The notes beneath the pieces are model-generated. The model saw only the letters and a program-made list of their open reading frames with translations, did not search any database and was not told the DNA's origin. Shown piece after piece: positions 17,230-24,577 of a DNA stretch of 64,000 nt (the stretch's first letter is position 1; the number at the start of each line of letters is the position of its first letter). A program made the position numbers and the translations under genes. Origin of the DNA: JAPLHP01 sp963720375 (lineage in GTDB: Bacteria; Chloroflexota; Dehalococcoidia; UBA2247; RBG-13-53-26); NCBI GenBank assembly GCA_963720375.1, contig CAVRFM010000006.1, positions 1 to 64,000 on the forward strand, given 5' to 3'.

Positions 17230-17796
17230 ATGGCTAAGAGATGTATTCTCATTCTGGGCGGGGCCCGGAGCGGCAAGAGCCGTTTTGCCCAGGAGATGGC
17301 GTCGCGCCTGGGTGAGAGGGTGCTCTTTGTGGCCACGGCGGAGGCCCTGGATGAGGAGATGAGACAGAGGATAGAGGAACACAAGAAGGCCCGTTCTTCA
17401 AGCTGGCGTACTATCGAGGCACCCTTCGGCGTGGGGCGAAGAATCCGGGAACAGAGTGGCGATGCCCAGGTGGTTGTCCTGGATTGCCTCACCCTGCTGG
17501 TGTCCAACGTCATTGGCCGGTGCGGCGGTGATCCTGACCGGATCGACACAAAGCTGGTGGATGAGAAGCTGTCATTGGAGGTCAGTGCATTGGCGGAGTG
17601 TATTGAGGACACAGCGGCCAGCTTTGTCCTGGTGAGTAACGAGGTGGGTATGGGGATTGTCCCGCCTAACAGGCTGGGACGGATCTACCAGGACTCTCTG
17701 GGCAAGGTGAATCAGGAGTTGGCTCAGCGTGCCGACACTGTCTACCTCATGGTTGCCGGTATACCGGTGATGGTCAAAGGGCTGCAGGGCCTTTGA
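17230..17796 (+). CDS. cobU: Adenosylcobinamide kinase/guanylyltransferase
   Basis: CobU, 188 residues, bifunctional enzyme that phosphorylates adenosylcobinamide and transfers GMP to it. The P-loop GGARSGKSRFAQ is at the N-terminus. VLDCLTLLVSN and VSNEVGMGIVPPNRLGRIYQD are family hallmarks; the guanylylated His in EHKKARSSSWRTIEAP is present. Separated from the Dph6-like gene by 232 bases with repeats, so it may have its own promoter. Confidence 0.94.
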   Translation: MAKRCILILGGARSGKSRFAQEMASRLGERVLFVATAEALDEEMRQRIEEHKKARSSSWRTIEAPFGVGRRIREQSGDAQVVVLDCLTLLVSNVIGRCGGDPDRIDTKLVDEKLSLEVSALAECIEDTAASFVLVSNEVGMGIVPPNRLGRIYQDSLGKVNQELAQRADTVYLMVAGIPVMVKGLQGL

Positions 17797-18309
17797 GGCC
17801 GGGAGGTATATCGAAGAAGGCGGACGCGACTCCTTGTGACAGGCGGTGGGTCTTCAGAACCGTGGTATGAGGAGAGGATGACAAAGCAAGAGGTCTGTCA
17901 CCCTCGTAGGGATCAACAGTCAACAATTCCTGGGGCGAATGCTAGTGTTTTCGTTTCCTTGTGACTTCACCTATAACTATCATCCCAACAGTCGCTGCTA
18001 CGAAGCCTAAGAGAACATACCATCCAAGCATGGACCCTCCTCTGCCTTTTCTAAATCATACCACAATTGCCCTTCATGTTTGAAGTGGCGAATTGAGAGA
18101 CCTAGCACAAGCCCACATGGCCCTCTAATCATCTCTACGCAACGTACTATCAATAGAGTGATTAGTTTGGTTCTGCTAAATTAAGGTTGATGATGATTGA
18201 CGGGGGCCAATCGGGAAGATCCTCGGAGAACCCTCGTTCACTACATCGGTGTCACTCTTTGACAGGATGAATGAATCATGCTATATGTTGTGTCGGTGCT
18301 TGAGGTGAA
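17797..18309. other. Intergenic region with one microprotein gene
   Basis: Apart from the 29-residue minus-strand gene at 17942-18031, nothing coding is seen. No clear terminator follows cobU. Confidence 0.4.
17942..18031 (-). CDS. 29-residue single-pass membrane microprotein
   Basis: Short frame MLGWYVLLGFVAATVGMIVI followed by GEVTRKRKH: one hydrophobic helix of about 20 residues then a basic tail, giving a clear membrane topology (N out, C in). GAGGAGGG lies 3-4 bases before the ATG on the minus strand, an excellent ribosome site. No family recognised. Similar in design to the 34-residue peptide at 38977-39081. Confidence 0.55.
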   Translation of the reverse strand: MLGWYVLLGFVAATVGMIVIGEVTRKRKH

Positions 18310-19152
18310 ATGACGGATATCATCGTTGCCGTGGTTGGCATAGCCGTTACAATCGTATTGGCTTGTTTTTTCTATTGGAAGCAGCGCGCTGCGAAAGAGC
18401 CACGTTGGGCGATCCGCACCAATAATCTGGTAGCTGACTGGAAGGAGAGACTACCTCGCCTTGCTATCCTCTACGAAGGAAAGCCTGTCAGTAGTCTGTC
18501 TGTGAGCAGGGTGGTGTTCTGGAATGCTGGCAGATGCTCAATAAGGAAGGAAGATATAGCGCCAGCGGATCGGCTGAGGATACAGTGCAAGAAGGATGTG
18601 CGTATTCTGAGCGTAAGTCTCATCGAGTCCAACAGCCCACCTAGCCGAATGTCATATAATTTGGAGCCTGACGATGCGGCAGTCACGCTAGAATTTGACT
18701 TTCTTGAGAAAGAGGAAGGGGCGGTGTTCGAAGTCGTGCACACAGGGACCAGCTCTGACGATATCCGAGTCGCTGGCACAATAATCGATGGTGGGCAGCC
18801 AAAGTTTCAGGACGTGAGGGTCCCCAAATTCAGAGGTTTTATGGCAGTGCTCGTTCGGAACTTTCATAAGCTTGCCCTTAAGATCGGAAGGTCTCAGGCT
18901 ATTGTGCTAGGCTTTCTTGTTGGTTTGGTTATGCTAGCGACTGGAGTGACGATCTTCATCACTGGGTTGCATCGCATCCCAGAGGGTCGATTATCAGTGT
19001 CTCTGGTAAGGGTAATTGTATTATATGCTCTAGCAATGTTAGCGACTGTCCCCACGAGCCTCGCACTCGGGTACTCGTTGTACGGGCTTCCCCCAAGAGG
19101 ACTACAGTCTTTCTTGGGGAAAATCCCCTATGAAGGCGATGACGAGTCTTGA
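18310..19152 (+). CDS. Hypothetical three-pass membrane protein
   Basis: 280 residues, not recognised. An N-terminal helix (about residues 4-22, IIVAVVGIAVTIVLACFFYW) anchors a soluble domain of about 160 residues. Two further helices follow near residues 197-217 and 228-253. The soluble part (SSLSVSRVVFWNAGRCSIRK, DIAPADRLRIQC) resembles conserved hypothetical membrane proteins of many bacteria. GAGGTG precedes the ATG. Confidence 0.65.
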   Translation: MTDIIVAVVGIAVTIVLACFFYWKQRAAKEPRWAIRTNNLVADWKERLPRLAILYEGKPVSSLSVSRVVFWNAGRCSIRKEDIAPADRLRIQCKKDVRILSVSLIESNSPPSRMSYNLEPDDAAVTLEFDFLEKEEGAVFEVVHTGTSSDDIRVAGTIIDGGQPKFQDVRVPKFRGFMAVLVRNFHKLALKIGRSQAIVLGFLVGLVMLATGVTIFITGLHRIPEGRLSVSLVRVIVLYALAMLATVPTSLALGYSLYGLPPRGLQSFLGKIPYEGDDES

Positions 19153-19183
19153 GTCATAGTTGCAAGCCTCTGTGTTTGTAATA

Positions 19184-19250
19184 GCCACGGCCTTGTAGAA
19201 CTTCAGGCTATCCCCTTTCTATCCAGGCTGAGGTTGGGTGGTATAATCGT
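19184..19250 (+). repeat. Cassette repeat copy A (hairpin plus promoter)
   Basis: Full copy: GCCTTGTAGAACTTCAGGCT, a short spacer, CCAGGCTGAGGTTGGGTGG, TATAAT (19242-19247). AACTTCAG.CT and AG.CTGAGGTT form an inverted repeat of about 12 bp, and the right end carries an extended -10 (TGGTATAAT). The following gene starts at 19294. A 32-base upstream extension (TTGCAAGCCTCTGTGTTTGT onward) recurs at copy C. Confidence 0.75.
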
Positions 19251-19293
19251 TGAGAGCCAATCATTTTTGACAAGGACATCGGCAGGAATAGTT

Positions 19294-19611
19294 ATGGAGA
19301 CCGCAGTCACTGTATTCTCGGTTGTTTGGTGTCTCGTGGTTCTTTTCTTCATATATCGCATGTGGAAAGCCCACGAATTGAGGATTGGCATAATGAACGA
19401 TGACCTTGATACCTATATGAGGCTGCCCTCCTATGGTGAGATGGTCTTCAAGTTCTGGAGACCGTGGTCCTCGTTCATCGAGGAGACTCTAGAGGGCACC
19501 CCGGAAGAAGAAGCAACATCGCTTGATACCAGGCAGACGGACGAGGTGATTGTCCCCGGTGAGCACGACCCCGAATCTCCTTCAGGGGCCTTCCTCAACT
19601 CTCAACCCTGA
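19294..19611 (+). CDS. Hypothetical single-pass membrane protein
   Basis: 105 residues from ATG 19294: one N-terminal helix (TVFSVVWCLVVLFFIYRMW) and an acidic soluble tail rich in Glu, Asp and Thr. No family recognised. A longer frame opened by TTG 19234 would start inside the repeat promoter whose TATAAT is at 19242, so it is rejected. The repeat supplies the promoter. Confidence 0.55.
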   Translation: METAVTVFSVVWCLVVLFFIYRMWKAHELRIGIMNDDLDTYMRLPSYGEMVFKFWRPWSSFIEETLEGTPEEEATSLDTRQTDEVIVPGEHDPESPSGAFLNSQP

Positions 19612-19649
19612 TAAAGCCAACGGGCAAGGCTTAGTAGAAAGACCTCACC

Positions 19650-19720
19650 CCACCATCGCCTTGTAGGACTTCAGGCTGTCTCCCCTTTGTATCCAGGCTG
19701 AGGTTCGGATGGTATAATGT
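19650..19720 (+). repeat. Cassette repeat copy B
   Basis: Full copy with left half CACCATCGCCTTGTAGGACT, CAGGCTGTC, right half CCAGGCTGAGGTTCGGATGG and TATAAT at 19713-19718 (extended -10 TGGTATAAT). It lies 38 bases after the preceding stop and about 55 bases before the next start. Confidence 0.8.
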
Positions 19721-19774
19721 CGCAGAGGATTCCAGCCTAATAAACAGAGGCAGGCGAATTTGGAGATGGCTATC

Positions 19775-19960
19775 ATGAGCACCTTTCGGATTCTCAAGAA
19801 AGCGGCAAGAGACATCTATAAGTGGCTAATGAAATACAGCGGCATGACAATGATCATAGATAACGTGGAAGAAAGACGCCGTAAACGAGAAAGCCTCAAT
19901 CATTCTGAAGAGCCTTCCGATACCCAATCTACTGCAGACCCTCCATTAAAAGGTAAATAG
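19775..19960 (+). CDS. Small hypothetical basic protein
   Basis: 61 residues from ATG 19775 (GGAGA 8 bases upstream); in-frame TTG 19760 and ATG 19766 are alternatives. It has an amphipathic basic N-terminal half (STFRILKKAARDIYKWLMKY) and a polar tail. No family recognised. Driven by the promoter in repeat copy B. Confidence 0.5.
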   Translation: MSTFRILKKAARDIYKWLMKYSGMTMIIDNVEERRRKRESLNHSEEPSDTQSTADPPLKGK

Positions 19961-20016
19961 GCTCATTACTGCACAGGGTTAGTAAATTTCACCTGGACCA
20001 GTTCTCGGAGGGCAGG

Positions 20017-21474
20017 TCAATTTCCCTGTTCATCCTCTTTGATGCCAGCCAGGCTCTTCGCTGTTTTCTGCTTACTCTTAATGTCGACCAGGCGGGATAT
20101 CATGATCCTCTGTGCCTGTGGCGAACCGGCACCGTGCATGGATTCAGTAAGATATCCTACTGCTGCAGTACCGAGTGTTATATTTTCGATAAGCCGGAGG
20201 ATACGCATCCTGTTTTCCGTTGGGATATCGTCCCTCCCTTTGCAATATTTTCTTATCCACTCGCCTACGTCTGCTGATCTCATATCCTCTTCAGAGGGGA
20301 GGGTAACCAGGAGACCGCCTGCGATATCCTGCGCAAGCCTGGCTATTTCATAAGGGAACCGTGTCACATTCTGTTTGTGTACATTTGCGAGGAGCGTATT
20401 AACGTAGTAAGTGCCGCTGGGCTCAGGGTGCCCTTCAGAGGCGCAGGCAATACATCCGCAGTAGAGCGTTTCATTAAGATGATTCATCTCGATGATTTTA
20501 TCTTTCACGTGGGAAGCCTTTTCGATACCATTGTATTCTGCAATCGTCTGTGTCGCGCCTATGAGAACATCGCCGACTCCGACCTTGCAGGCATAGCTTT
20601 GCCGGTGATACGAGGCGAATTGCTCCACCAGCTGGCCGGAAAAGTCATATTCCTTGTACATGAATACCCGCTCCCATGGAACGAAGACATCATTAAATAT
20701 TATCAACGCTTCGTGTCCTCCGAAATTGATGTTGCCTCGATCGATTTTGCACCCTTCCAGCTTCCTGGTATCGCATGACTGGCGTCCTATGACATAGATT
20801 ATACCTTTGGTGTCGCTAGGCACAGCAAAGGAAACCGCGTAATCCTTGTCCTCTTCCCTCATGGAAATCGTGGGCATTACAATGACCTCATGGGAATTCA
20901 CAGCCCCCGTCTGATGGGCTTTGGCCCCGCGTACCACAATACCGTCCTTTCTTTCTTCGACTACCCTGAGGTACTGGTCAGGATCGGCCTGCTTGTGCGG
21001 CGGCAGGGAACGGTCGCCCTTTGGATCAGTCATGGCTCCGTCGCAGACAAGATCGTTCTCCTGGACATACTCCAGATACTTTAAGAATCTTTTGTTGTAT
21101 TCAGTACCGTACTTTGCGTCTATGTCATATGTTGTCATTGACAGGGCATTCAAGGCGTCAATTCCCACGCATCTCTGGAAACAGCATCCTGTCAGGGAAC
21201 CAAGCAGCCTGCCCATCTTGCTTTTCTTGACAAGGTCATCAACGCTTTGATGAATATGGGTGAACCGGTTGATTTTTGCCCCTGTGATGTGGGAAGTCGC
21301 TGTCATAATATCTTCATATTTCGGATTACGAGCAAGGGCATAAGTCATGGAAATCGCATTCAGGGATGGTCTGATTATGGGATCATCCACGACATTTTTC
21401 ACTCTTTTGCCGAACATGTATACTACCAGTTCGAGCTTTCTCAAACTTTCGATGTATTCTTGCGGAGTTTTCAT
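20017..21474 (-). CDS. 4-hydroxybutyryl-CoA dehydratase-like enzyme
   Basis: About 485 residues, of the 4-hydroxyphenylacetate 3-hydroxylase / 4-hydroxybutyryl-CoA dehydratase (AbfD) superfamily, FAD enzymes of acyl-CoA-dehydrogenase fold. The [4Fe-4S] ligands of the dehydratase branch look present: CCFQRC (CxxxC) and HRQSYACK (His then Cys). This argues for the oxygen-sensitive dehydratase branch over the hydroxylase. Further landmarks are RGAKAHQTGAVNSHE and FVPWERVFMY. AbfD dehydrates 4-hydroxybutyryl-CoA to crotonyl-CoA; the exact substrate here is uncertain. The start at 21474 has GAAGGAG upstream; an earlier ATG at 21510 does not. It is the only minus-strand gene in a run of small plus-strand genes, and no CoA transferase or ligase is nearby. 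Confidence 0.85.
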   Translation of the reverse strand: MKTPQEYIESLRKLELVVYMFGKRVKNVVDDPIIRPSLNAISMTYALARNPKYEDIMTATSHITGAKINRFTHIHQSVDDLVKKSKMGRLLGSLTGCCFQRCVGIDALNALSMTTYDIDAKYGTEYNKRFLKYLEYVQENDLVCDGAMTDPKGDRSLPPHKQADPDQYLRVVEERKDGIVVRGAKAHQTGAVNSHEVIVMPTISMREEDKDYAVSFAVPSDTKGIIYVIGRQSCDTRKLEGCKIDRGNINFGGHEALIIFNDVFVPWERVFMYKEYDFSGQLVEQFASYHRQSYACKVGVGDVLIGATQTIAEYNGIEKASHVKDKIIEMNHLNETLYCGCIACASEGHPEPSGTYYVNTLLANVHKQNVTRFPYEIARLAQDIAGGLLVTLPSEEDMRSADVGEWIRKYCKGRDDIPTENRMRILRLIENITLGTAAVGYLTESMHGAGSPQAQRIMISRLVDIKSKQKTAKSLAGIKEDEQGN

Positions 21475-21593
21475 AAATCTTTTACTCTCCTTCGATAAAT
21501 CTTTCTCCATAATTCAATGCCGCGTTGACCTGCCCCAAGTATTTGTACCACTTCTTAGGCCGCAGTTGCCAGCCTCCTCTGTGTTTGTAACAG

Positions 21594-21717
21594 CCACCGC
21601 CTTGTAGGACTTCAGGCTGTCCTCACCAATAGAGTGGACAGAGATGTCCAGCCTTGTCTTTTCTTCAGTATCAGCCAACCCCTTTTGTATCCAAGCTGAG
21701 GTTGTGGGTGTATCATG
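21594..21717 (+). repeat. Cassette repeat copy C (interrupted)
   Basis: The left half (CCGCCTTGTAGGACTTCAGG, CTGTCCTC) and right half (TTGTATCCAAGCTGAGGTTG, TATCAT at 21711-21716) are separated by about 60 extra bases inserted in the hairpin loop. The extended upstream segment shared with copy A (TCTGTGTTTGTAACAGCCAC) starts near 21565. The cold-shock gene begins at 21782. Confidence 0.7.
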
Positions 21718-21781
21718 TCACTGAAGGCAATCTGCTGATGGTACTTCCGCTGCTAAATGGAAGGTAGAAAGGGGCTTTGCT

Positions 21782-22000
21782 ATGGCGAAGGGAACAATCA
21801 AGAAACTAATTAGAGACAAGGGCTATGGGTTCATCCAAACTGAGGAGGGGAAAGAGCTTTTCTTTCACCGGAATCAGCTTCAAGGTGTGGACTATTCTTC
21901 TCTCAAGGAAGGCCAAGAGGTAGAATACGAGGCTGGCACTGGGCGTGGTGACCGCCCAGAGGCTACCAAGGTGAAGCTACCACAACCCAAGACTGAATAG
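21782..22000 (+). CDS. Cold-shock-domain protein
   Basis: 72-residue single cold-shock domain that binds single-stranded RNA/DNA. RNP1 is KGYGFIQ and RNP2 is ELFFHRNQL, in the expected places. AAAGGGG precedes the ATG. It has its own repeat-type leader (copy C), and copy D begins within a few bases of its stop. Confidence 0.93.
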   Translation: MAKGTIKKLIRDKGYGFIQTEEGKELFFHRNQLQGVDYSSLKEGQEVEYEAGTGRGDRPEATKVKLPQPKTE

Positions 22001-22002
22001 CA

Positions 22003-22063
22003 CTCACCCCACCAGTGCTTTGTAGAACTTCAGACTGCCCGAGATAGTTTTGTGGTATAATGT
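22003..22063 (+). repeat. Cassette repeat copy D
   Basis: Left half CACCCCACCAGTGCTTTGTA, GAACTTCAGACTG, then a shortened, diverged right half ending TTTTGTGG-TATAAT (22056-22061, extended -10). It lies directly after the cold-shock gene and 50 bases before the next small gene. Confidence 0.7.
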
Positions 22064-22114
22064 CTCCATGGTGATTTTCCTATGAGAATTACTTCTGCGT
22101 GTACTTGAGGGTAA

Positions 22115-22258
22115 ATGGCTGCCAAAGGTGTTGTCCACCAAGCCCACCACTGGATGATAGACACTCTGCCTAAGAACGGCTTGTACCACGCCATGTGCAG
22201 GAAGTGCGGCGCAGAAAAGGATTTTCCCCAGAGGAGCCTCGCTTCAGATTCAGTATAG
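22115..22258 (+). CDS. Small Cys/His protein, possible zinc knuckle
   Basis: 47 residues: HQAHHWMIDT followed by LYHAMCRKCGAEKDFPQ. His residues plus a CxxC pair suggest a small zinc site. GAGG precedes the ATG, and repeat copy D with TATAAT at 22056 provides a promoter. No family recognised. Confidence 0.5.
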   Translation: MAAKGVVHQAHHWMIDTLPKNGLYHAMCRKCGAEKDFPQRSLASDSV

Positions 22259-22411
22259 ATAGAAAGCCAGTTGCACCATCAGCCATAGAACCACCTGACT
22301 TGAGTGGCACTTCTGTACATGATAGATGTGCCTGAGCCAGGCTCGTCCCAAGTCCCCTAGCGGTATCACTACAGGAACCCTGGGACAAGCCTTAACCTCC
22401 AGCATCACCCC

Positions 22412-22443
22412 GGCAGCACCCTGTAGAACTTCAGCCTGTCCTC
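22412..22443 (+). repeat. Cassette repeat copy E (left half)
   Basis: GCAGCACCCTGTAGAACTTC then AGCCTGTCCTC, the left half only. After CTGTCCTC the sequence switches to a new promoter (TTGACA 22449, TATTAT 22474) and the 48-residue gene. The matching right half appears downstream as copy F (22716-22753), so the small gene sits where the hairpin loop should be. Confidence 0.65.
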
Positions 22444-22448
22444 ATTGG

Positions 22449-22479
22449 TTGACATTCTCTATTGCCTGTGTGCTATTAT
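22449..22479 (+). promoter_or_regulatory. Sigma70-type promoter
   Basis: TTGACA at 22449-22454 and TATTAT at 22474-22479 with a 19-base spacer, slightly long. It lies 57 bases before the start of the 48-residue basic protein. Confidence 0.5.
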
Positions 22480-22536
22480 CCTAGATGACTTCTACATATA
22501 GGTATGTATAGAGTCGGAAGCAGGAAGGAGAGTGGC

Positions 22537-22683
22537 ATGGTCAAGAAGAGAGTGCGCAACCCGGTTACTCACAAATACTATGCCCAGCAGCAAAGGGATG
22601 GGAGACTGAGACGAGGTCAGTTCGTCGGTCTCTGGCATCCTCCCAAGAGAAAACCAAAGGAGGCCCAGATTCCGCAGGCTTAG
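22537..22683 (+). CDS. Small basic hypothetical protein
   Basis: 48 residues, strongly basic (VKKRVRNPVTHKYYAQQQRD, GLWHPPKRKPKE). GGAAGGAG lies 7-8 bases before the ATG. Composition suggests nucleic-acid or ribosome binding, but no family is recognised. It sits between the split halves E and F of a cassette repeat. Confidence 0.5.
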   Translation: MVKKRVRNPVTHKYYAQQQRDGRLRRGQFVGLWHPPKRKPKEAQIPQA

Positions 22684-22715
22684 GCCGCAATTCTCCCTAC
22701 AGTCCTCTACTAAGC

Positions 22716-22753
22716 TATCTTTCCATCAAAGCTGAGGTTGGGGTGGTACAATG
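22716..22753 (+). repeat. Cassette repeat copy F (right half)
   Basis: TCTTTCCATCAAAGCTGAGG, TTGGGGTGG, TACAAT (22747-22752), the right half with the extended -10 promoter, in front of the nitroreductase gene. Confidence 0.7.
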
Positions 22754-22804
22754 GTGGCAGGCGGGTCACACCAAGGAGAAGGTGCGGGAAGAAATGGAGG
22801 ACAG

Positions 22805-23305
22805 ATGGATAGCATCCTGGACGTGATTGTCTCACGAAGAAGTGTCAGGAAGTGGAAATCCGATGCGGTCTCTGATGGCGACATCAAGGACATACTCGAA
22901 GCGGCGATGAATGCCCCATCGGCGGTGAATGAGCAAGCATGGCAGTTCGTGGTGCTGAACGGTAAGATGCTCGAAGACTTTGTGAAAATCAACGGCAATA
23001 CTCCCAAAGGCTCACCCGTGGGGATCCTGGTTTGCGGCGACAAGAAGCTGGACAAGCTCGGGGGATTCTATCTGCATGACTGTTGTGCTGCCACGCAGAA
23101 CATTCTTCTCGCGGTTCATGCTAAAGGACTGGGAGGAGTCTGGACTGCCATCTTCCCCAACGCTATTCCGGAAGTGCGCAAGCTGCTGAATCTGCCGGAC
23201 CACGTCATCCCACTCGCCTTCGTTCCTTTTGGATACCCCGTCTCAGAGCGGCCCAAACCGGCCAGCCGATACGACGAAACGAAGGTGCACAGAAACGGCT
23301 GGTAG
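22805..23305 (+). CDS. Nitroreductase-family protein
   Basis: 166-residue FMN-dependent nitroreductase. N-terminal RRSVRKWKSD is the FMN-phosphate-binding segment; EAAMNAPSAVNEQAWQFVVL, QNILLAVHAKGLGGVW and AFVPFGYPV are family hallmarks. It probably reduces nitro compounds, flavins or quinones with NAD(P)H. ATG 22805 with GGAGG close upstream is preferred to ATG 22751, which overlaps the repeat-borne TACAAT. Confidence 0.9.
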   Translation: MDSILDVIVSRRSVRKWKSDAVSDGDIKDILEAAMNAPSAVNEQAWQFVVLNGKMLEDFVKINGNTPKGSPVGILVCGDKKLDKLGGFYLHDCCAATQNILLAVHAKGLGGVWTAIFPNAIPEVRKLLNLPDHVIPLAFVPFGYPVSERPKPASRYDETKVHRNGW

Positions 23306-23316
23306 GCTCTCCAGGT

Positions 23317-23348
23317 GCGGTGCTTAGCAGGACTTCAGGCTGTCCTGA
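23317..23348 (+). repeat. Cassette repeat copy G (left half)
   Basis: GGTGCTTAGCAGGACTTCAG, GCTGTCCTGACC. Left half only; it breaks at the same CTGTCCT point as copies E, I and J. Confidence 0.55.
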
Positions 23349-23443
23349 CCAATACCTTTCTGGAACTCTGAAACCATGCACATTATGTCCATATCTACCA
23401 ACCATCAACCTTTCCCCAAACGTCATGCTCGTGCATAGTAAAC

Positions 23444-23493
23444 TTGACAGGTCTATGCAGGCATGTTACAATCACACCACGATATTCGTAGTG
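23444..23493 (+). promoter_or_regulatory. Near-consensus promoter with inverted repeat at start site
   Basis: TTGACA (23444-23449), 17-base spacer, TACAAT (23467-23472). Just downstream, ACCACGA-TAT-TCGTAGT (about 23476-23493) is an imperfect inverted repeat at the expected start site, a possible operator. No clear protein gene follows; the transcript would contain the hairpin at 23605-23690. Confidence 0.6.
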
Positions 23494-23604
23494 CGATGGG
23501 ATATCCACTCCCACCCAACAAACAAAAGGAGGGAGGAGAAAGACAAGATCTGGAATACGGAAGGCTGCGGATATCCATTCACAGGAAGAGCAGCCTACTA
23601 ACTA

Positions 23605-23690
23605 GATGGCTGGCAGTCAGTTCAATTTTATTGAAAGGGGGGTGAACATGACTCCGGGGTGTGAGTCGTGTTGCTGACTGACCAGCCATC
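23605..23690 (+). ncRNA. Long hairpin enclosing a 9-codon mini-ORF
   Basis: Arms GATGGCTGGCAGTCAG (23605-23620) and CTGACTGACCAGCCATC (23674-23690) pair over 16 bp with one bulge. Just inside the left arm is a second palindrome TTCAATTTTATTGAA (23621-23635). The loop contains AAAGGGGGGTG and ATG 23648, opening MTPGCESCC then TGA 23675. A near-consensus promoter lies about 130 bases upstream. Candidate small RNA, leader or mobile palindrome; function unknown. Confidence 0.4.
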
Positions 23691-23765
23691 CTTATTTAGT
23701 TCAGATACATCAGAGCAAAATCTACGACTACGCGCTGCCATGCTTAGAGGATAAACCCGTTTGGA

Positions 23766-23823
23766 CACCATCGCCTTGTAGAACTTCAGCCTGTCCTCCT
23801 TTCTGTCCAAGCTGAGGTTGTCT
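23766..23823 (+). repeat. Cassette repeat copy H
   Basis: Full hairpin: CACCATCGCCTTGTAGAACT, TCAGCCTGTC, loop, GTCCAAGCTGAGGTTG. The right side diverges after GGTTG and has no TATAAT. Upstream of the duplicated small membrane-peptide unit. Confidence 0.7.
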
Positions 23824-24010
23824 GACACAAAACTCCATGTAAGATAACTTCCCTGACAGCAAGCATTTACTGTGCCTTTACCATTCTTGTGCTAAGGTAT
23901 ACACAGGCGAGCAGATGGGGTCGATTGATGAAGCGGGTCGCAGATAGAACGAAGTCCCTGACAGGCTGTGCATACCTGATCAAGGGCCACAAATAACATA
24001 GGAGGGCAAC

Positions 24011-24127
24011 ATGCGGCATGCACGTGAAGGTATGGGCTGGTGGGTAGGGTTGATGATCGGCATAGTGACGTTTCTTGTCTGGGCAGGGTCTACTGAGCTA
24101 GTTGTCCGGGTTATCCCACACTTGTGA
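24011..24127 (+). CDS. 38-residue membrane microprotein, copy 1
   Basis: MRHAREGMGWWVGLMIGIVT, FLVWAGSTELVVRVIPHL: a charged head, a GWW segment and one hydrophobic helix. GGAGGGCAAC directly precedes the ATG. A paralogue of 37 residues lies at 25102-25215, and the identical tail of a preceding mini-frame (..IKGHK stop) occurs before both. Selection against frameshift between the two copies supports translation. Probably co-functions with the SHOCT-type protein of the same unit. Confidence 0.6.
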   Translation: MRHAREGMGWWVGLMIGIVTFLVWAGSTELVVRVIPHL

Positions 24128-24138
24128 ACCACGGTGAC

Positions 24139-24250
24139 TCAGGATCAGCGGGCAGGGGAAATGGTGCTTTGACAATAGCTAGAGGAACGCTACGCCCGAA
24201 GAGAGATCACCAAGGAAGAATTCGACCGGATCAAGAAAGGTCTGTCATAG
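24139..24250 (+). pseudogene. Remnant of SHOCT-domain gene
   Basis: About 110 bases matching the 3' third of the intact SHOCT gene at 24578-24826 (from GATCAGCGGGCAGGGGAAAT to the final GGTCTGTCATAG). The 5' membrane-helix part is missing and the frame is disturbed near GACAATAGCTAGAGG. Left over from duplication and deletion in this unit. Confidence 0.65.
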
Positions 24251-24310
24251 AGCACTACGAGGTATTGGAAACGCCTTAGAAAGACTCCCCCCACGTCCTT
24301 TCTAAGCCAG

Positions 24311-24338
24311 AGAAGCCCATCTGTGAAGGTGGGCTTCT
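24311..24338 (+). terminator. Terminator-like hairpin after SHOCT remnant
   Basis: AGAAGCCCA (24311-24319) pairs with TGGGCTTCT (24330-24338), followed by a modest T-rich stretch. The same hairpin follows the intact SHOCT gene at 24849-24873. Confidence 0.6.
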
Positions 24339-24360
24339 TCTATTCCCTGAATCCCAAACC

Positions 24361-24395
24361 CACCATCGCCCTGTAGAACTTCAGGCTGTCCTGAA
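24361..24395 (+). repeat. Cassette repeat copy I (left half)
   Basis: CACCATCGCCCTGTAGAACT, TCAGGCTGTCCTGAA. Left half only; the sequence then runs into AAACTCTAATCA and the direct-repeat box, exactly as in copy J. Confidence 0.65.
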
Positions 24396-24400
24396 AAACT

Positions 24401-24429
24401 CTAATCATTTTCTAAGCATCTCCTAATCC
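24401..24429 (+). promoter_or_regulatory. OmpR/PhoB-type direct-repeat box, copy 1
   Basis: Three heptamers CTAATCA (24401), CTAAGCA (24412) and CTAATCC (24423), each exactly 11 bases apart, the spacing expected for tandem binding by winged-helix response regulators of the OmpR/PhoB class. It lies upstream of the SHOCT gene, with a possible -10 TAGAAT at 24460. The same box recurs at 24932-24960. Confidence 0.55.
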
Positions 24430-24577
24430 GGATTTAATGCAAGACCGGATGCCCTTCGGTAGAATGAAAGTGTCTTTGAGAGGTTATCCCCCTTTCTGAA
24501 GTGCCAAGTGACAGAAGTCGCATACCTTGTATCGATAGGGTAATACAATATTGGAATGGTGCAGAGGAGGTGTAGAC

